Positions 9,423 through 17,937 of a DNA stretch of 64,000 nt are shown one piece after another. The stretch spans positions 434,001 to 498,000 of the forward strand of contig CAWCTD010000003.1 in the NCBI GenBank assembly GCA_963798455.1, given 5' to 3'. This stretch comes from CAWCTD01 sp963798455. Lineage in GTDB: Bacteria > Acidobacteriota > Terriglobia > Bryobacterales > Bryobacteraceae. The notes under the pieces were generated by a model. The model was not told where the DNA came from, searched no databases, and worked only from the letters and a program-made list of their open reading frames with translations. Made by a program: the position numbers and the translations under genes. Numbering within the stretch: the first letter of the stretch is position 1; every line of letters starts with the position of its first letter.

Positions 9423-10424
9423 TCAGATCCCCCACCGGAGGCTGGGCGTCAGCACGGGGTCGTCCCAAAGCGGCAGCAGTTCGTCGGCGGCTTTGAGGAG
9501 CGTGATCGTGCATCCAGCCATTTCGAGGCTGGTCATGTAGTTGCCGACCAAGCGGCGGGCGATGACGATGCCCTGGTCTTGAAGGAACTGCATCAGTTCC
9601 TGGTAGACCAGGTACAGCTCCATCAGCGGCGTGCCGCCGAGCCCGTTCACCATAGCGATCACCTGGTCGCCGCTGCGGAACGGGAGGTCGGCCACAATTG
9701 TCTGGGCCAGGCGCGAAGTGATTTCCCGGGCGGGCAGCAGGGGCACCCGTTCGCGGCCCGGCTCGCCGTGGATGCCGATGCCCATCTCCATTTCCGCTTC
9801 TCCCAACTGGAAGGTGGGCTTGCCTGCCGCCGGCACGGTGCAGGAGGTGAGGGCCATGCCCATGGAACGGCCATTCTCGTTCACCCTTCTGCAAAGTGCT
9901 TCGAGGCGGGCGAGATCGTAGCCCCTCTCCGCCGCCGCGCCGCAGATCCTCTCGGCGAGCACTGTCGTGCCCACGCCGCGCCGCCCTGCGGTGTAGAGGC
10001 TGTTTTCGACCCCTACGTCGTCGTTGATGACCACGGCCCGCACGTCCACTCCTTGCGCCTGGCAAAGCTCGGCGGCCATCTCGAAATTCATGATGTCGCC
10101 AGTGTAGTTCTTGACGATGTGGAGGACGCCCGCCCCGCCATTCACGGCGAGGGTGGCGGCTTCGATCTGGTCGGGCGTCGGGGATGTGAAGACCTGACCG
10201 GGACAGGCCGCGTCAAGCATCCCTCTCCCTACGTATCCTCCGTGCATCGGCTCGTGCCCGCTGCCGCCGCCGGAGACCACGCCGGCCTTGCCTTGGATCG
10301 GCGCATCGGCTCGGACCACGTACACCGGGTCAAACGAGACCTTCAGAATGTCCGGATGCGCCCGGGCAAAACCCGTCAGCGACTCCCGGACCGCGTCCTG
10401 GGGGTCATTGATCAATTTCTTCAT
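9423..10424 (-). CDS. dhaK: DhaK, dihydroxyacetone-binding kinase subunit
   Basis: This subunit binds dihydroxyacetone covalently and gives DHAP after phosphate transfer from DhaL. I chose the ATG giving MKKLINDPQDAV (333 aa), preceded by GGGA seven bases upstream. The longer frame to 10535 adds untypical sequence. Substrate-site residues are visible: SGGGSGHEPMHGGYVG with His57, NYTGD with Asp110, and the hemiaminal-forming His219 in MGIGIHGEPG. It is the first gene of dhaKLM and divergent from the metal-efflux operon. No DhaR-type regulator or glycerol dehydrogenase lies alongside, so the source of dihydroxyacetone is not shown here. Confidence 0.95.
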   Translation of the reverse strand: MKKLINDPQDAVRESLTGFARAHPDILKVSFDPVYVVRADAPIQGKAGVVSGGGSGHEPMHGGYVGRGMLDAACPGQVFTSPTPDQIEAATLAVNGGAGVLHIVKNYTGDIMNFEMAAELCQAQGVDVRAVVINDDVGVENSLYTAGRRGVGTTVLAERICGAAAERGYDLARLEALCRRVNENGRSMGMALTSCTVPAAGKPTFQLGEAEMEMGIGIHGEPGRERVPLLPAREITSRLAQTIVADLPFRSGDQVIAMVNGLGGTPLMELYLVYQELMQFLQDQGIVIARRLVGNYMTSLEMAGCTITLLKAADELLPLWDDPVLTPSLRWGI

Positions 10425-10700
10425 CGTGCGTTCCCAGTTTTGGCGGAACCAGGAGGCCCCTCGAATGAATATAACCTTCCGCGCGGTGGTCGTGTGGGTG
10501 CGCCTGTGCCAACGTTCCGCCCAGTTCGCCGGCACGATGTCGCAAGACGCGGCAGGCAGTGGCCGGGTCGAGGGCTGTTGAGGGATTATGGGAACGAGCC
10601 GCTAGCCTATCCAAGTGTTTCGTGAGGAAGGGTATGCGCATCTAAACAGGCACGCGGCGTGGAACGTGGCTCGACAACTGCTATTAAGGGAGGCCCCCTG

Positions 10701-12026
10701 ATGCTTGTTGTGTATGCGGATTCTCCGGCGCCGTCCGGTGGTGGCCGCCGGCGCCCAGCTCTTCCTCTTGTGCTCCCACTCCTCCTTTGGCTGCTCCAAG
10801 GCGCTTGGGCCCAGGCGCCGCCGGGCAGCTCGAACCCGCCGGTGCTCTCCATGGATCAGGCGGTCCGCCTGGCGCTGGAGCGCAACCAGGCGCTGCGGGC
10901 CCAACGGCTCAATATTGATCAGGCACGGGCCGGCCAGATCACCGCCGCGCTCAAGCCGAATCCAGTCTACGCCATGGTCAACGAGGATTTCCCGATCTTT
11001 TCGCCGAAGGATATGACCTTCGCCAACCTCAGGGACCAGCAGGAATTCCTCCAGTCGATGAGCTTCACCTACGAGCGAGGCGGAAAGCGCGCGAAGAGGG
11101 TTCTGGTCGCCAAGGACACCACCGAAGTCACCTCGCACGCCGTCTCCGACGCAGAGAGACAACTGCGGTTCCAGGTGGCGCAGGCCTTCATCGCGATGCT
11201 GCTGGCGAAATCCAACCTGGACTTCGCCAACGAAGACCTGAAGAATTTCAACGAGGTGGTCGAGCTCAACCGGCAGCGGATGGAATCGGGCGACATCTCG
11301 GAATCGGATTTCCTCAAGATCTCGCTCCAAAAGCTGCAATTCGAGCAGGATGTCTCCGCCGCACAGCTTGCACTCGCGCAAACCAGAGCGGTGTTGCGGC
11401 AAATGCTGGGATACGAGTCCGTCCCGGAGAACTTCGACGCCGCGGGGGACCTGGCGCACAAGAAGTATCCGGTTCAGTTGGATGAGCTGCAAAAGCGGGC
11501 TCTGGTGGAACGGCCCGATCTTCTGGCCGCCCACAGCGGCGTGACCCTCGCCAACGACACCGTGGCGCTGGCCTACGGCAACCGCGCCCGCGATCTGACA
11601 TGGGAAGTCGAGTACAAGCGCAACGGCATGGTCAACGGCGTCGGCTTCGGCGCCTCGATCGAGATTCCGTTTCACGACCGCAACCAGGGGGAGATCGCAC
11701 GCAGCAAGGTCGCGGTGCGTCAGGCGGAAGAAGCAGAGTCTTTCACGCGGGTGGGGGCGCTTACGGACGTGCTCAGCGCCTATTCGGGGTTTCGCAACAA
11801 CGACGAGATCCTCACGCTCTACGAGGCGGGTTACCTGGGCCAGGCAACCAAGTCGCGTGAGATCAGCGACTACGCCTACCGCCGCGGTGCGGCGAGTCTG
11901 TTGGACCTGCTGGATGCGGAGCGAACCTACCGGGCCACCCAGCTAGCTTACAGGCAGGCGCTGGCCGCCTACATGGTCAGCGTCGAACAGGTGAACATGG
12001 CCGTCGGGGCGCAGGTGATGCAATGA
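10701..12026 (+). CDS. TolC/CzcC-family outer membrane efflux protein
   Basis: This is the outer membrane channel of a tripartite efflux pump. I chose the ATG at 10701 because GGGAGG lies six bases upstream; the frame is open 14 codons further. The N-terminus has an Arg-rich patch and a hydrophobic LVLPLLLWLLQGAWAQA signal peptide. Two OEP repeats follow: MDQAVRLALERNQALRAQRL at the start of the first and RPDLLAAHSGVTLAND at the start of the second, each with long helical hairpins. The C-terminal GAASLLDLLDAERTYRATQL is a family hallmark. The stop overlaps the next gene by 4 bp (ATGA), so it is the first gene of a CBA operon. Confidence 0.9.
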   Translation: MLVVYADSPAPSGGGRRRPALPLVLPLLLWLLQGAWAQAPPGSSNPPVLSMDQAVRLALERNQALRAQRLNIDQARAGQITAALKPNPVYAMVNEDFPIFSPKDMTFANLRDQQEFLQSMSFTYERGGKRAKRVLVAKDTTEVTSHAVSDAERQLRFQVAQAFIAMLLAKSNLDFANEDLKNFNEVVELNRQRMESGDISESDFLKISLQKLQFEQDVSAAQLALAQTRAVLRQMLGYESVPENFDAAGDLAHKKYPVQLDELQKRALVERPDLLAAHSGVTLANDTVALAYGNRARDLTWEVEYKRNGMVNGVGFGASIEIPFHDRNQGEIARSKVAVRQAEEAESFTRVGALTDVLSAYSGFRNNDEILTLYEAGYLGQATKSREISDYAYRRGAASLLDLLDAERTYRATQLAYRQALAAYMVSVEQVNMAVGAQVMQ

Positions 12027-13195
12027 ATACAGACAAATCGAGGAAGCTCCGGCGCCGGCTGTGGACGGCGGCCTTGTTGCTGACGCTGGCCGCGGCATCG
12101 TGCCGCACCCGGCAGGTAGAGGGCGAATCGAAAAAGGAAAACGCACAAGCCCAGCCTGGCCTGTTCACGCTGTCTCAAGAGCAACTCGCCCACATCAAGA
12201 TCGGGCAGGCCAAGCGAGCCACATGGTCGCTGACCGTACACACCACGGGGACGGTCGATTGGGACGCGGACCACACTTCGCCGGCGATCACTCAGGTCAG
12301 CGGTCCGATCGCGCGCATCGTCGCGGACACGGGGTCCTGGGTGGCTGCCGGCGGCCCCTTGCTCTACGTTCCCAGTCCGGATGTGACCAGCGGCGTGGCC
12401 GCATACAGGAAAGCCCTCAACCGGTTGGACCTGGCGAAGCGGGCGCTGGACCGGAGCCGCGACCTGCTGGAACACCAGGCCATCGCCCGCAAGGATCTCG
12501 AAAGCGCCCAGGCAGATTACAACGACGCGGAGACGGAAGTTGAGAGCGATCTGGGGACGCTGCGGATCCTCGGCATCGGCAAGGCTCAACTGGACGAGGC
12601 GGAACGCCAGGGGTCATCCATCAGTCCGGAACTGGTGGTCCGTTCTCCGATCGCCGGCGTCGTGATCCAGAAACTTGTGTCTCCGGGCCAGTTGATCCAG
12701 GCTGGCGCTACGACCTGCTTCCTGATCAGCGACGTCTCGACGGTTTGGGTGCAGGGGCACATCTATGAGAAGGACCTGGCTTCGATCCAAGCGGGCGACG
12801 CAGTCGAGGAGACTAATCCGTCCTTCGCACAGGTGTTCCATGGAGTGGTCTCATACATCGGCGCCATGGTGGACCCGGCGAGCAGAACTACGCCGGTGCG
12901 CATCGTCACTCAGAACCCGGGCGGGCTGCTGAAGAAAGACATGCTGGTGGACGCCACGATCCACACCCGGACGAGGAGGAACGTCCTGGCCGTGCCGGCC
13001 TCCGCCGTGCTCCATGATCCCGACAATCAGCCTTTCATCTACCAGGAGGTCGAGGCCGGCAAGTTCGCCAGGCGCATCGTCGTGCTCGGGACGCCCTTGG
13101 ATGACCAGGTCGAGATCGTAAGCGGGTGCAAGGAGGGCGACCGCATTGTCGCCGAAGGCGCCGTGTTCTTGCAGTTCGGCGGCACCTCTCAATAG
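12023..13195 (+). CDS. RND efflux periplasmic adaptor (CusB/CzcB type)
   Basis: This is the membrane fusion protein that links the RND pump to the outer membrane channel. The N-terminus has a hydrophobic stretch ending LAAASC, which could be a lipobox, so it may be a lipoprotein. The barrel-sandwich and hairpin follow: SGPIARIVADTGSWVAAGGP, then the coiled hairpin with LNRLDLAKRALDRSRDLLEH. The second lipoyl half is VRSPIAGVVIQKLVSPGQLI, and after it come the beta-barrel and a membrane-proximal domain. Length (390 aa) is typical. It overlaps the preceding gene by 4 bp and is followed 13 bp later by the RND pump. Confidence 0.92.
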   Translation: MNTDKSRKLRRRLWTAALLLTLAAASCRTRQVEGESKKENAQAQPGLFTLSQEQLAHIKIGQAKRATWSLTVHTTGTVDWDADHTSPAITQVSGPIARIVADTGSWVAAGGPLLYVPSPDVTSGVAAYRKALNRLDLAKRALDRSRDLLEHQAIARKDLESAQADYNDAETEVESDLGTLRILGIGKAQLDEAERQGSSISPELVVRSPIAGVVIQKLVSPGQLIQAGATTCFLISDVSTVWVQGHIYEKDLASIQAGDAVEETNPSFAQVFHGVVSYIGAMVDPASRTTPVRIVTQNPGGLLKKDMLVDATIHTRTRRNVLAVPASAVLHDPDNQPFIYQEVEAGKFARRIVVLGTPLDDQVEIVSGCKEGDRIVAEGAVFLQFGGTSQ

Positions 13196-13208
13196 GCCTC
13201 GGACTCTC

Positions 13209-16200
13209 ATGATCGACAAAATCGTCTCGTTCGCGCTCAGACAGCGGTTCGTCATCATCATTGCGGCGCTCGCCCTGATGGCGTGGGGAGTCATTGCCTT
13301 TCGCAGACTCCCCATTGACGCGTACCCGGACCTCTCCCCTCCTCATGTGGAGATCATTTCCCAGTGGCCCGGGCACGCCGCCGAAGAGGTGGAGCGGCAG
13401 ATCACCATCCCTATTGAAGTCGAGATGAACGGCATTCCGAAGCTGGACGCGCTGCGGTCCATCTCGCTTTACGGGCTGTCGTCAGTCCAGATGAACTTCA
13501 GGTACGACACAGATCCGTATTTCGTGCGCGAACAGGCGTTTGAGAGGCTGCCCAATGCCCAGGTCCCGCAGGGGGTGGCGCCCCAGGTGTCGCCTTTATT
13601 CAGCCCCAGCGGGCTGATCTATCGGTACGTGCTCCAGAGCGTGGACCGTTCTCCCCAGGAGCTGAAGACGATCGAGGACTGGGTCGTGGCGCGCCGCTAC
13701 CGCTCGCTGTCGGGTGTGGCGGACGACTCCGGGTTGGGCGGCATGACCATGCAGTACCAGGTCCTGCTCGACCCATACAAGCTGCAGTCGTATGGCATTT
13801 CGGCTCCGCAGATCGTCCAGCAACTTGCCAGCAATAACGGCAACGCCGGAGGAGGGTTCTATTCGCAGGGCGGGCAGTTCTACTATATCCGCGGCCTGGG
13901 GTTGATCAAGGATCTCGACGACATCAGGAACGTGGTCCTAGCCACGCGCAACAACGTTCCGATCTACGTGCGGGACGTCGCGGAGGTGCAGGTCGGGCAC
14001 GCGGTCCGGCTGGGGCAGTTCGGTTTCATGAAGCAGGACGACGCGGTCGAAGGTGTCATCTTGATGCGAGTCGGGGAACAGCCCCAGTTGGTGCTCGAGG
14101 ACGTCGCCCGCGCGACGAACGAACTCAACCAGCGGGTCCTGCCCCCCGACGTCAAGGTGGTTCCGTACTATGACCGGCATTACCTCGTCGACGAGACCAC
14201 CAAGACGGTCGAGAAGAACCTGCTGCGCGGCATGTTGCTGGTTTTGCTGATCCTCGGCATTCTGCTCATGAGCGTGCGCACCGCGCTGATTGTGGCGGTC
14301 ACGATTCCCTTCGCGCTCTTGTTCTCCTTCATTTGTCTCGACTGGCGCCATATCCCGGCGAACTTGCTGTCGATAGGCGCGATTGACTTCGGCATCATCG
14401 TCGACGGCGCGGTGGTCATGGTGGAGAACATCTTCCGCGAGCTGGCCGCGCGCCATGGCCAGGATCGCAACCTCATGGAGGTCATCCGGGCCGCCGCGCG
14501 CGACGTGGAGCGCCCCATCTTCTATGCCATCGCGGTCATCATTTCTGGGTATTTGCCGATTTATGCACTCACGGGACCATCGGGACGCCTGTTCCAGCCG
14601 ATGGCGGACACGATGTCCTTCGCACTGGTCGGCTCGCTCGTCTGCACCCTGACGCTGTTGCCGGTGCTCTCCGCTTACTTTCTGCGCAAGGTCGTCAAGG
14701 AGCCGAAGGCCGCGCTCTACCAGTGGGTGCTGGTCCTGTACGGGGCCGTGCTGCGCTGGTGCCTCCGCCACCGTGTGGTGACCGTGGCTCTCTGCCTGGC
14801 CGTATTCGGAGCGTCCCTGCTGCTGGTCCCATTCATAGGATCTGAGTTCATGCCTCACCTGGATGAAGGCGCGCTGTGGGTGAGAGCGACGACTCCCTAC
14901 AGCATCTCGTTCGATGAAGCCTCCAAGCCGGCTCCGCAGATCCGTGCCGTCCTGATGGGTTTCCCCCAGGTCACGACCGTGGCAAACGAACTGGGGCGCC
15001 CAGACGACGGCACCGACCCCACGGGATTCTTCAACGACGAGTTCTATGTGGGCCTGAAACCGTACGATGACCCGGCCTGGCAAGGCGCCATCCACACCAA
15101 GCCCCAACTGATCGAGGCCGTACAGCGGAAGCTCTCCTCCTTTCCGGGAGTGGTGTTCAACTACACGCAGCCCGCCGAGGACGCGGTGGACGAGGCGGAG
15201 ACGGGGTTGAAGAGCAGCCTCGCCGTCAAGGTCTTCGGCCCGGACCTCAAGGTGCTGGAGACGCAGGCCGAGGAGGTCAACCGTCTGATCAGCGGCGTTC
15301 GTGGCATCACACATGTCACCATCGTGCGGGAACTTGGCCAGCCCAGTCTGACCATCACGCCGGACCGGAAAAAAATCGCGCAATATGGCCTGAACGTCGC
15401 TGACATCAACGCTCTGATAGAGACTGCCATGGGCGGGGCGGCGGCCACGCAAGTGATCCAGGGCGAGCGGCAGTTCGATCTGGTGGTGAGAATGCAGGAG
15501 CCCTTCCGCAAGGACATGGAGGCCATCAAGAACCTGCTGATCACGACGCCCGACGGCCAGCACCTCCCCCTCAGCCAGTTTGCCGACATGCAGATCTCCA
15601 ACGGCGCATCGTTCATCTACAGGGAGGCGAACTCGCGCTACGTCGGGATCCAGTTCAGCGTCGAGGGCCGCGATCTGGCGGGGGCAGTGGACGAGGCGCG
15701 CAGCGTGGTGGCCGAACACGTCCGTCTGCCCGAGGGCTATTCGATCGACTGGGGAGGCGAGTATAAGGACTACCAGGCGGCGCGTGCGCAAATGAATTTC
15801 ATCGTCCCGCTCACCGGCGTCCTGATCCTGCTCATCCTCTTCGCGCTTTACGGCAACCTGAAGTTCCCGGTCATCATCCTGTTCAGCGTGCTGGTGACGC
15901 AGCCGGTGGGAGCCCTGCTGGCTCTGTGGTACACGGGTACCACATTCAGCGTCTCCTCCATGCTGGGGTTCCTGGCCCTGATGGGCGTCGCCGTCCAGAC
16001 CAGCGTGATCCTGTACTCCTTCATCAACAAGCTGCGGCTGTCGGGCAAGGACATCCTGAGCGCCACCTACGAAGCGTCCCTGCTCAGGCTCCGGCCGATC
16101 ATGATGACGGCGCTGGTGGCCTGCCTGGGATTGCTCCCCGCGGCGCTGTCGACGGGGATCGGCAGCGATTCACAGAAGCCCTTCGCCATCGTCATCGTGG

Positions 16201-16292
16201 GCGGGCTGATCTCGCGGCTGTTTCTCTCGATATTCCTCGCCCCGGTGCTTTACGCCCTGGTCGCCCGCGACCGGGACACGCTGCAGGTCTAG
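13209..16292 (+). CDS. Heavy-metal efflux RND transporter, CusA/CzcA type
   Basis: This is the inner-membrane proton-driven pump (1027 aa from the ATG at 13209, giving MIDKIVSFALRQRF). RND topology is clear: one N-terminal helix, a large periplasmic loop, a central membrane block and the duplicated second half. HME-subfamily signs are YPDLSPPHVEIISQWPG near the start, the TM4 acidic segment GAIDFGIIVDGAVVMVEN, and GRPDDGTDPTGFFNDEFYVG in the second porter loop. The HME type exports monovalent or divalent metal ions such as Cu/Ag or Co/Zn/Cd; the metal cannot be decided from sequence alone. No metal-binding regulator lies next to the operon. Confidence 0.93.
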   Translation: MIDKIVSFALRQRFVIIIAALALMAWGVIAFRRLPIDAYPDLSPPHVEIISQWPGHAAEEVERQITIPIEVEMNGIPKLDALRSISLYGLSSVQMNFRYDTDPYFVREQAFERLPNAQVPQGVAPQVSPLFSPSGLIYRYVLQSVDRSPQELKTIEDWVVARRYRSLSGVADDSGLGGMTMQYQVLLDPYKLQSYGISAPQIVQQLASNNGNAGGGFYSQGGQFYYIRGLGLIKDLDDIRNVVLATRNNVPIYVRDVAEVQVGHAVRLGQFGFMKQDDAVEGVILMRVGEQPQLVLEDVARATNELNQRVLPPDVKVVPYYDRHYLVDETTKTVEKNLLRGMLLVLLILGILLMSVRTALIVAVTIPFALLFSFICLDWRHIPANLLSIGAIDFGIIVDGAVVMVENIFRELAARHGQDRNLMEVIRAAARDVERPIFYAIAVIISGYLPIYALTGPSGRLFQPMADTMSFALVGSLVCTLTLLPVLSAYFLRKVVKEPKAALYQWVLVLYGAVLRWCLRHRVVTVALCLAVFGASLLLVPFIGSEFMPHLDEGALWVRATTPYSISFDEASKPAPQIRAVLMGFPQVTTVANELGRPDDGTDPTGFFNDEFYVGLKPYDDPAWQGAIHTKPQLIEAVQRKLSSFPGVVFNYTQPAEDAVDEAETGLKSSLAVKVFGPDLKVLETQAEEVNRLISGVRGITHVTIVRELGQPSLTITPDRKKIAQYGLNVADINALIETAMGGAAATQVIQGERQFDLVVRMQEPFRKDMEAIKNLLITTPDGQHLPLSQFADMQISNGASFIYREANSRYVGIQFSVEGRDLAGAVDEARSVVAEHVRLPEGYSIDWGGEYKDYQAARAQMNFIVPLTGVLILLILFALYGNLKFPVIILFSVLVTQPVGALLALWYTGTTFSVSSMLGFLALMGVAVQTSVILYSFINKLRLSGKDILSATYEASLLRLRPIMMTALVACLGLLPAALSTGIGSDSQKPFAIVIVGGLISRLFLSIFLAPVLYALVARDRDTLQV

Positions 16293-16358
16293 CCAAACCG
16301 CGCGGCAACCCGGGTGACGCCGGCTGTGCTATCTTCGGCCCCAGGAGGTCGCTTGACC

Positions 16359-16847
16359 ATGAGAAGAAGTGTCATCCTGCGGGCCGGCATTGCCGGCTTC
16401 TTGGCTCTTTCGTTGGCGCAGGGCCTGTGCGCGCAACTGGCAACCAAGAAAGCGTTGACGTTGGAGGCGGCGAAGAAGATCGCCGCGGCTGCGGAGGCCG
16501 AGGCCCGAAAGAACAACTGGACCGTGGTGATCACCGTTGTGGATGACGGGGGCAACCTGCTCTACCTGGAACGCATGGATGGCACGCAGCTCGGCAGCAT
16601 CGAGATCGCGCAGTTCAAGGCCCGCAGCGCGGTCAACATGAAGCGTCCCACCAAGACGTTCGGAGACAGGCTCGCGAGCGGTGAGACCTATCTTCTCAGA
16701 GTGCCGGGTTTGGCGCCCCTGGAAGGCGGCGTGCCCATCCTGCTGGGGGCGGAATGCATTGGCGGGATCGGCGTGAGCGGCATGACCAGCCAGCAGGACG
16801 GGGTGGTGGCTGCCGCCGGCCTGGCGGTGGCCGCCAAGATGCAATAG
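16359..16847 (+). CDS. Secreted GlcG/HbpS family (DUF336) heme-binding-like protein
   Basis: A 162-aa exported protein. I chose the ATG at 16359 because AGGAGGT lies about ten bases upstream. Residues 1-27 are a signal peptide ending SLAQGLCAQ. The mature part follows the GlcG/HbpS pattern: LTLEAAKKIAAAAEAEARKN, VVDDGGNLLYLERMDG, then KARSAVNMKRPTKTFGDR and GGVPILLGAECIGGIGVSG. HbpS members bind heme or sense redox stress outside the membrane; others are of unknown role in catabolic operons. It lies 66 bp downstream of the metal-efflux pump on the same strand, so co-expression is possible but not shown. Confidence 0.87.
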   Translation: MRRSVILRAGIAGFLALSLAQGLCAQLATKKALTLEAAKKIAAAAEAEARKNNWTVVITVVDDGGNLLYLERMDGTQLGSIEIAQFKARSAVNMKRPTKTFGDRLASGETYLLRVPGLAPLEGGVPILLGAECIGGIGVSGMTSQQDGVVAAAGLAVAAKMQ

Positions 16848-16897
16848 CCGGACGCGCTTCGATTACACGTCGTAGAAGATCCGGGCGGTGACGCACC

Positions 16898-17731
16898 TCA
16901 CGCTACGGCGCGGTGCGGCGCGGGTCTCTCCTCGAGCAGTCCGGCCAATTGCAACGCATTCACCACCGACTTGCCCGCGGCCGCGTTGGCCAGAATGACG
17001 AAGGTCGCGTTGGCGTGCGCGCGGACGTGCTCGATTCGTTCCTTCCACGCGCCCAGCTCGGCGGGCGAGTAGAGGTAGTCGTCAAGTCCTCCGGCCGCCG
17101 TGCCGTCCCGGAATTCGCGAATCCAGTAATTCTTGTCGCGCCCGTGCAACCTCACGTAGCCAACGCCCGAGGTCACCAGGGCCGAGGGCGGCATGGCGCT
17201 CGCGTACTCGGGTTGGCCGATGTTGACGAAGCCCAGGCGGTAGTCGATGAGCGTTCCCAGAGCTTCGTCGGCCTGCCAGCTTCGGTGACGCATCTCCACA
17301 GCCATGGGAAACTCGTGGAATGCCCGGCGGAGCCGGATCAGAAACTCTCGATTCTCAGCGGTGAAGCGGAAAGCCCAGGGGAACTGGAGCACCAGGCAGC
17401 CGAAACGGCCGGCCCGGACCAGCGGATAGAGCCCTTGCTTGAACTGGGCCACTTCCCCGGCGTCGAGGGAACGGTCGTGAGTGAAGCGGCGCCCCAGGAC
17501 AGCCGTGAACTGGAAGGCCGGGTTGCGTGCCACCTTGGCGAGCCACAGGCGCGCGATCTCCGGGCGTAGCGCCCGGCGGAAGGTGCTGTCGATCTCGACC
17601 GCGTCAAAATGGCTCGACAAATACTCGAGCGGGTGGTCGTGGCCCGACCGCCGGGCCGGATACACTACGCCCTTCCATTGAGGGTAGTCCCAACCCGAAG
17701 GGCCGATGCGCAGGTGCGGGGGAGGCAACAT
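16898..17731 (-). CDS. DUF72 (YecE-like) family protein
   Basis: A 277-aa TIM-barrel protein of the YecE/DUF72 family, whose biochemical role is not established. Family marks are RIGPSGWDYPQWKGVVYP at the N-terminus, FDAVEIDSTFRRAL, FQFTAVLGRRFTHDR, FGCLVLQFPWAFRF and VGYVRLHGRDKNYW, with FVILANAAAGKSVVNALQL in the C-terminal part where typical members have F-x-N-N-x-x-x-G-x-A. The usual double Asn of that last motif reads AN-A here, a small departure. The start has AGGTGA about eight bases upstream, and a good sigma-70-like promoter lies 35-64 bases ahead. Confidence 0.9.
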   Translation of the reverse strand: MLPPPHLRIGPSGWDYPQWKGVVYPARRSGHDHPLEYLSSHFDAVEIDSTFRRALRPEIARLWLAKVARNPAFQFTAVLGRRFTHDRSLDAGEVAQFKQGLYPLVRAGRFGCLVLQFPWAFRFTAENREFLIRLRRAFHEFPMAVEMRHRSWQADEALGTLIDYRLGFVNIGQPEYASAMPPSALVTSGVGYVRLHGRDKNYWIREFRDGTAAGGLDDYLYSPAELGAWKERIEHVRAHANATFVILANAAAGKSVVNALQLAGLLEERPAPHRAVA

Positions 17732-17765
17732 GGCGTTTTCACCTATTCGCTTTTTGTTCGCCTTA

Positions 17766-17795
17766 AGTATACAATTTTCCGTGGACGCCGGTCAA
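17766..17795 (-). promoter_or_regulatory. Sigma-70-like promoter for the DUF72 gene
   Basis: On the minus strand TTGACC (complement of 17790-17795) and TATACT (complement of 17766-17771) are separated by 18 bp. The predicted transcript start is near 17759, giving a leader of about 28 nt before the ATG at 17731. Confidence 0.55.
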
Positions 17796-17831
17796 GACCT
17801 TTTTGGGATGTGTAACCTTTAGCGCCGTAGT

Positions 17832-17922
17832 GTCGTAATAACTATCAAATCCCCGTTACGACAGCGGGCGCACTCACCTAACTGCTCTGACCCGCGCCCG
17901 CTTTTTTGTTAAAGTGGGTCAG
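17832..17922 (+). promoter_or_regulatory. Structured leader with a terminator-like hairpin ahead of the radical SAM gene
   Basis: Three inverted repeats follow one another. GTCGTAA (17832-17838) pairs with TTACGAC (17856-17862). GCGGGCGC (17864-17871) pairs with GCGCCCGC (17894-17901) and is followed directly by six T, the form of an intrinsic terminator. CTGACCC (17887-17893) pairs with GGGTCAG (17916-17922) and would enclose the 3' arm of that terminator, so the two hairpins compete. No plus-strand gene ends just upstream, so an attenuator for the gene at 17938 fits better than an ordinary terminator. No known riboswitch class is recognised. Confidence 0.4.
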
Positions 17923-17937
17923 ATCCCCCCCCCACCA

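Noticed and set aside
13938..15791. Minus-strand frame of 617 codons inside the RND pump gene
   Set aside because: Antisense to an intact CusA/CzcA-type gene; His/Asp/Arg-rich low-information product.
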